This document shows positions 7,354-9,833 of a stretch of 9,833 nucleotides of DNA, one piece after another. Under the pieces are notes generated by a model that saw only the letters and a program-made list of their open reading frames with translations, made no database searches and was not told the origin of the DNA. How positions within the stretch are numbered: the stretch's first letter is position 1; every line of letters begins with the position of its first letter. Source of the stretch: an uncultured Ignavibacteria bacterium (lineage in GTDB: Bacteria > Bacteroidota > Ignavibacteria > Ignavibacteriales > Melioribacteraceae); assembly GCA_937930275.1 (NCBI GenBank), contig CALGLM010000185.1:1-9833 (forward strand), written 5' to 3'. The translations under genes were made by a program, and so were the position numbers.

Positions 7354-8460
7354 TTGGAAAATAAAAATCTAATATTAATAGTTGATGACCAGCCAAAAAA
7401 TTTACAATTGGCTGCTACCGTATTAAATCCTTATTACAAATTACTTATTGCCGGAAACGGTACCCTTGCCATAAAAATTGCTAAAGATAAAAAACCGGAT
7501 TTGATTTTATTGGATATAATGATGTTAGATATGTCCGGTTACGATGTATGTATTGAATTAAAAAAAACAGCCGAAACAAGAGATATTCCCATTATTTTTT
7601 TAACTGCAAAAACCGAAGAGCAGGATATTGTAAAAGGCTTTGAAATAGGAGGGGTAGATTATATTACTAAACCATTTAAAGCTAAAGAGATGCTTGCGCG
7701 TATAAAAACTCATATTGATTTAAGACAGGCAAATAAAACAATTGAAAAACAAAATAGGGAACTTGTTGTTAGCAATAGCGAAAAAGATAAGTTCTTTTCA
7801 ATAATTGCACATGACTTACGTAGTCCTTTTACCGGTTTTTTAAGTTTAACACAAATGCTTGCGGAAGAATTTGAAGATTTTTCAAAAGAAGAAATGGTAA
7901 AAACTATTAACAGCTTAAAAGATAGTGCAACAATTTTATATAAATTGCTTGAAAATCTATTAAATTGGTCTTTAATAAAACGGGGACTAATGGAGTTTAA
8001 TTTTGAAAAAATAAACTTGTATTTAGCGGTAAACTCTAATTTGGAATTGTTGGAACAAAGAGCAATGCAAAAAGGGATAGCACTTGTTAATAATACCGAC
8101 CTAAATACTTTTATTTATTCCGATAAAAATATAATACATACCATACTGCGTAACTTATTATCCAATGCCGTAAAATTTACTTCTGCGGGCGGGTCTGTTT
8201 CTGTCAGTTCAAAAGATTTGACCAATGTTATAGAAATAACCGTATCTGATACGGGAGTAGGTATGAGCGATAAAGATGTTGATAAGTTATTTAAAATTGA
8301 CGAAAAAGTTTCTCATAAAGGAACGGAAGGAGAGCCGAGCACCGGATTAGGTTTATTATTATGCAAAGAATTGGTTGAAAAGAATAACGGGGAAATATTT
8401 GCAAAAAGCGAATTGGGAAAAGGTTCGCAGTTTATATTTTCGGTTCCAAAAGCTACTTAA
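7354..8460 (+). CDS. receiver-histidine kinase (N-terminal REC, HisKA, HATPase)
   Basis: The 368-residue cytosolic protein has a receiver at about 5-120 (LIVDDQ, phospho-acceptor Asp54 in LLDIMMLDMSG, FLTAK, ITKPF), a short coiled linker, then HisKA with SIIAHDLRSPF (His153, codon 7810-7812). The HATPase domain carries LRNLLSNAVKF, DTGVGMSD and STGLGLLLCKELVEKN. Both phospho-sites are intact. The nearly invariant proline after the receiver aspartate loop is leucine here (Leu58). This order, in which the receiver regulates a kinase core, is common in Bacteroidota; the receiver probably takes phosphate from another kinase and controls the activity of its own kinase module. The hybrid kinase 14 bases upstream is the obvious candidate donor, which is inference from proximity. 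The TTG start at 7354 is needed, because the receiver's first strand begins about five residues in. There is no output domain, so a downstream regulator must be encoded elsewhere. Confidence 0.92.
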   Translation: MENKNLILIVDDQPKNLQLAATVLNPYYKLLIAGNGTLAIKIAKDKKPDLILLDIMMLDMSGYDVCIELKKTAETRDIPIIFLTAKTEEQDIVKGFEIGGVDYITKPFKAKEMLARIKTHIDLRQANKTIEKQNRELVVSNSEKDKFFSIIAHDLRSPFTGFLSLTQMLAEEFEDFSKEEMVKTINSLKDSATILYKLLENLLNWSLIKRGLMEFNFEKINLYLAVNSNLELLEQRAMQKGIALVNNTDLNTFIYSDKNIIHTILRNLLSNAVKFTSAGGSVSVSSKDLTNVIEITVSDTGVGMSDKDVDKLFKIDEKVSHKGTEGEPSTGLGLLLCKELVEKNNGEIFAKSELGKGSQFIFSVPKAT

Positions 8461-8485
8461 TATAATTAGTATATTAACTTTTTAG
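8457..8485 (+). terminator. weak AT-only hairpin with T-tract after the receiver-kinase
   Basis: TTAATATA (8457-8464) and TATATTAA (8470-8477) form a perfect 8-bp stem with a five-base loop, followed by C and five T at 8478-8483. The stem overlaps the kinase stop codon. The layout fits an intrinsic terminator, but a stem without any G-C pair is weak, and such palindromes arise easily in AT-rich DNA. Confidence 0.3.
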
Positions 8486-8505
8486 TGCATATTATATGTA
8501 TAATA
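8474..8505 (+). promoter_or_regulatory. possible promoter or operator upstream of the SpoIID gene
   Basis: The 91-base gap before the SpoIID gene holds a perfect 7-bp inverted repeat, TATTATA-TG-TATAATA (8490-8505). Its right arm contains TATAAT (8499-8504), matching a sigma-70 -10 box; a weak -35-like TTAACT lies 19 bases upstream (8474-8479). The Bacteroidota-type TAnnTTTG box is not present in proper form. The lineage may use a different consensus, so this is a guess supported mainly by the size of the gap. Confidence 0.2.
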
Positions 8506-8551
8506 ACTATTTTTATATATTAAATTTTATAAATTATTTGCGGCGGAAAAG

Positions 8552-9833
8552 ATGAATGAACCTAAGATTAATGTTTCGATACTTATTAGCGAAGAGATAA
8601 ATTTTGACCTTAACGGCGATTTTTACGTTGACGGCACTACAAATAAGCTTAGCGGTAGATTTAAGGCTACAATAAAAGAGGGAAAAATTACTGTTAATGA
8701 CGATAACAACGAATACGTTTTTGACAAACAAGTTGTTTTTTTACCAAACGATTTTGTTGAAGAAAGTTTTTTGCTGCGTGATGTTGTAATAGGAATTAAA
8801 TTCCACTGGGAAAAAAAAGAAAAGCAAAGATTTATGGGGTCGTTAAAACTGCTAATTGATGATGATAAAATAATAGCTATTAATATTATACCGTTAGAAA
8901 GCTATTTAACAAGCGTAATTTCTTCAGAAATGAGTGCAACAAGCTCGTTGGAATTATTGAAAGCCCACGCAATAATTTCGCGCAGTTGGCTACTTGCACA
9001 AATTGAAAAACAAAAAGAACTTGAAAAAGAAAATGTAAAATACAGTACGGTTAATTTAACCGAAAGCGAGTTAATAAAATGGTACGATAGAGAAGACCAT
9101 AAATTATTTGATGTTTGTGCAGATGACCACTGCCAACGTTATCAAGGCATTACAAAAGCATATACTCCAAAAGTAAAAGAAGCGATTGCGGAAACATCGG
9201 GTATGGTTTTAATGCATGAAGGTAAAATTTGTGATGCTCGTTTTAGTAAGTCATGCGGCGGTATTAGCGAGTCATTTGAAAATGTTTGGGAACCGGTTAA
9301 ACATAGTTACTTAACAAGTATAGTAGATTATAAATTTGAACCGGATAACTATAACTTAGATTTAACGGATGAAAAAAATGCAGATAAATGGATTCGTTCT
9401 AACCCTACAGCATTTTGTAATACTTCAGATAAAAAAGTACTTTCTCAAGTTTTATTAGATTATGACCAAACGACAACCGACTTTTACCGTTGGAAAGTTG
9501 AATATACCAATAGTGAACTATCCGAACTTATTAAAGAAAAAAGCGGGTTGGAATTTGGTAAAATAATTGATTTGATACCAATTGAAAGAGGTCATTCCGG
9601 AAGACTGATAAAACTAAAAATTATCGGTACAAAAAAGACTTTTACAATAGGTAAAGAACTTGAAATACGCCGTACGCTTTCAAAATCACACTTATACAGC
9701 TCGGCTTTTGTGGTAGATAAAATAGGGGAAAACAATAATATACCCGAAAGATTTGTTTTAACCGGTGCCGGTTGGGGGCACGGAGTAGGCTTATGCCAAA
9801 TAGGCGCTGCCGTTATGGGTGAACTTGGCTATC
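8552..9833 (+). CDS. SpoIID/LytB-domain peptidoglycan-active protein, 3'-truncated by window edge
   Basis: The frame starts at the ATG at 8552 and stays open for 427 codons to the window end. SpoIID proteins are lytic transglycosylases that cleave stem-peptide-free glycan; LytB relatives enhance amidases. Hallmarks here are SSEMSATSS with the probable catalytic Glu126, KAHAIISRSWLL just after it, a Cys189/His193-Cys194 cluster and Cys235 in SKSCGGISESFENVW, and near the edge GAGWGHGVGLCQIGA (Trp408, His410, Gln416). The cysteine/histidine set recalls the zinc site reported for Clostridioides difficile SpoIID; that equivalence is inference. Only the last few dozen residues should be missing. 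The N-terminus is MNEPKINVSILISEE, with no signal peptide or membrane anchor. No alternative start exists upstream: the frame reaches a TAA at 8504-8506 with no ATG, GTG or TTG between. A Bacteroidota-type beta-rich N-terminal domain precedes the SpoIID core. Role in the cell and route of export are unknown. Confidence 0.88.
   Translation, partial: MNEPKINVSILISEEINFDLNGDFYVDGTTNKLSGRFKATIKEGKITVNDDNNEYVFDKQVVFLPNDFVEESFLLRDVVIGIKFHWEKKEKQRFMGSLKLLIDDDKIIAINIIPLESYLTSVISSEMSATSSLELLKAHAIISRSWLLAQIEKQKELEKENVKYSTVNLTESELIKWYDREDHKLFDVCADDHCQRYQGITKAYTPKVKEAIAETSGMVLMHEGKICDARFSKSCGGISESFENVWEPVKHSYLTSIVDYKFEPDNYNLDLTDEKNADKWIRSNPTAFCNTSDKKVLSQVLLDYDQTTTDFYRWKVEYTNSELSELIKEKSGLEFGKIIDLIPIERGHSGRLIKLKIIGTKKTFTIGKELEIRRTLSKSHLYSSAFVVDKIGENNNIPERFVLTGAGWGHGVGLCQIGAAVMGELGY

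Noticed and set aside
8534..8731. Minus-strand open frame across the start of the SpoIID gene
   Set aside because: It lies opposite a well-supported coding sequence, has no recognisable domain, and its composition is what antisense of AT-rich coding DNA gives.
1..9833. CRISPR arrays, tRNA or rRNA genes, insertion sequences, phage or attachment-site signals
   Set aside because: No regularly spaced repeats, cloverleaf-like segments, transposase motifs or terminal inverted repeats were seen; nearly all sequence is covered by plus-strand coding genes.

Overview
The window is AT-rich and reads as one unbroken run of plus-strand genes. Three genes suggest the phylum Bacteroidota or a close FCB relative. 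They are a MiaA of the divergent second type (MiaA2) known from Bacteroides, a SpoIID/LytB protein without signal peptide that carries Bacteroidota-style wording around its catalytic glutamate (EMSATSS, then a tryptophan-containing SRSWLL stretch), and a kinase with HDLRSPF and a GTEGE-type ATP lid. Shine-Dalgarno sites are mostly missing, and two genes appear to start with TTG. The placement comes from remembered family features, not from a search.

Layout. Positions 1-1629 hold the 3' part of a cytosolic kinase-like protein: a very acidic, partly repetitive N-terminal region, a GAF domain and a histidine-kinase core. Its phospho-accepting histidine is replaced by glutamine, while the ATP-binding domain looks intact. 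Two bases later comes miaA2 (1632-2555, tRNA dimethylallyltransferase), which overlaps a family-2-like glycosyltransferase (2545-3828) by 11 bases. These three are probably one transcription unit. After 43 bases comes a large soluble hybrid histidine kinase (3872-7339) with several PAS domains and a C-terminal receiver. Fourteen bases further on is a receiver-histidine kinase (7354-8460). After a 91-base gap, the only sizeable one, a SpoIID/LytB peptidoglycan-active protein begins at 8552 and runs off the right edge.

How the genes may work together. Three cytosolic signalling proteins flank or sit between a tRNA-modification gene, a glycosyltransferase and a cell-wall gene. The hybrid kinase and the receiver-kinase behind it have the parts for a phosphorelay (His-Asp on the first, Asp-His on the second). 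No HPt domain and no DNA-binding or enzymatic output domain is visible in either, so the output partner must lie elsewhere. The GAF protein could be a non-phosphorylatable regulator of such kinases. That link is inference from proximity.

No RNA gene, CRISPR array, insertion sequence or minus-strand gene could be supported. No gap exceeds 300 bases. The most unusual points are the glutamine at the phospho-acceptor site of the GAF kinase, the SpoIID protein lacking an export signal, and a LOV-like cysteine in one PAS domain of the hybrid kinase.
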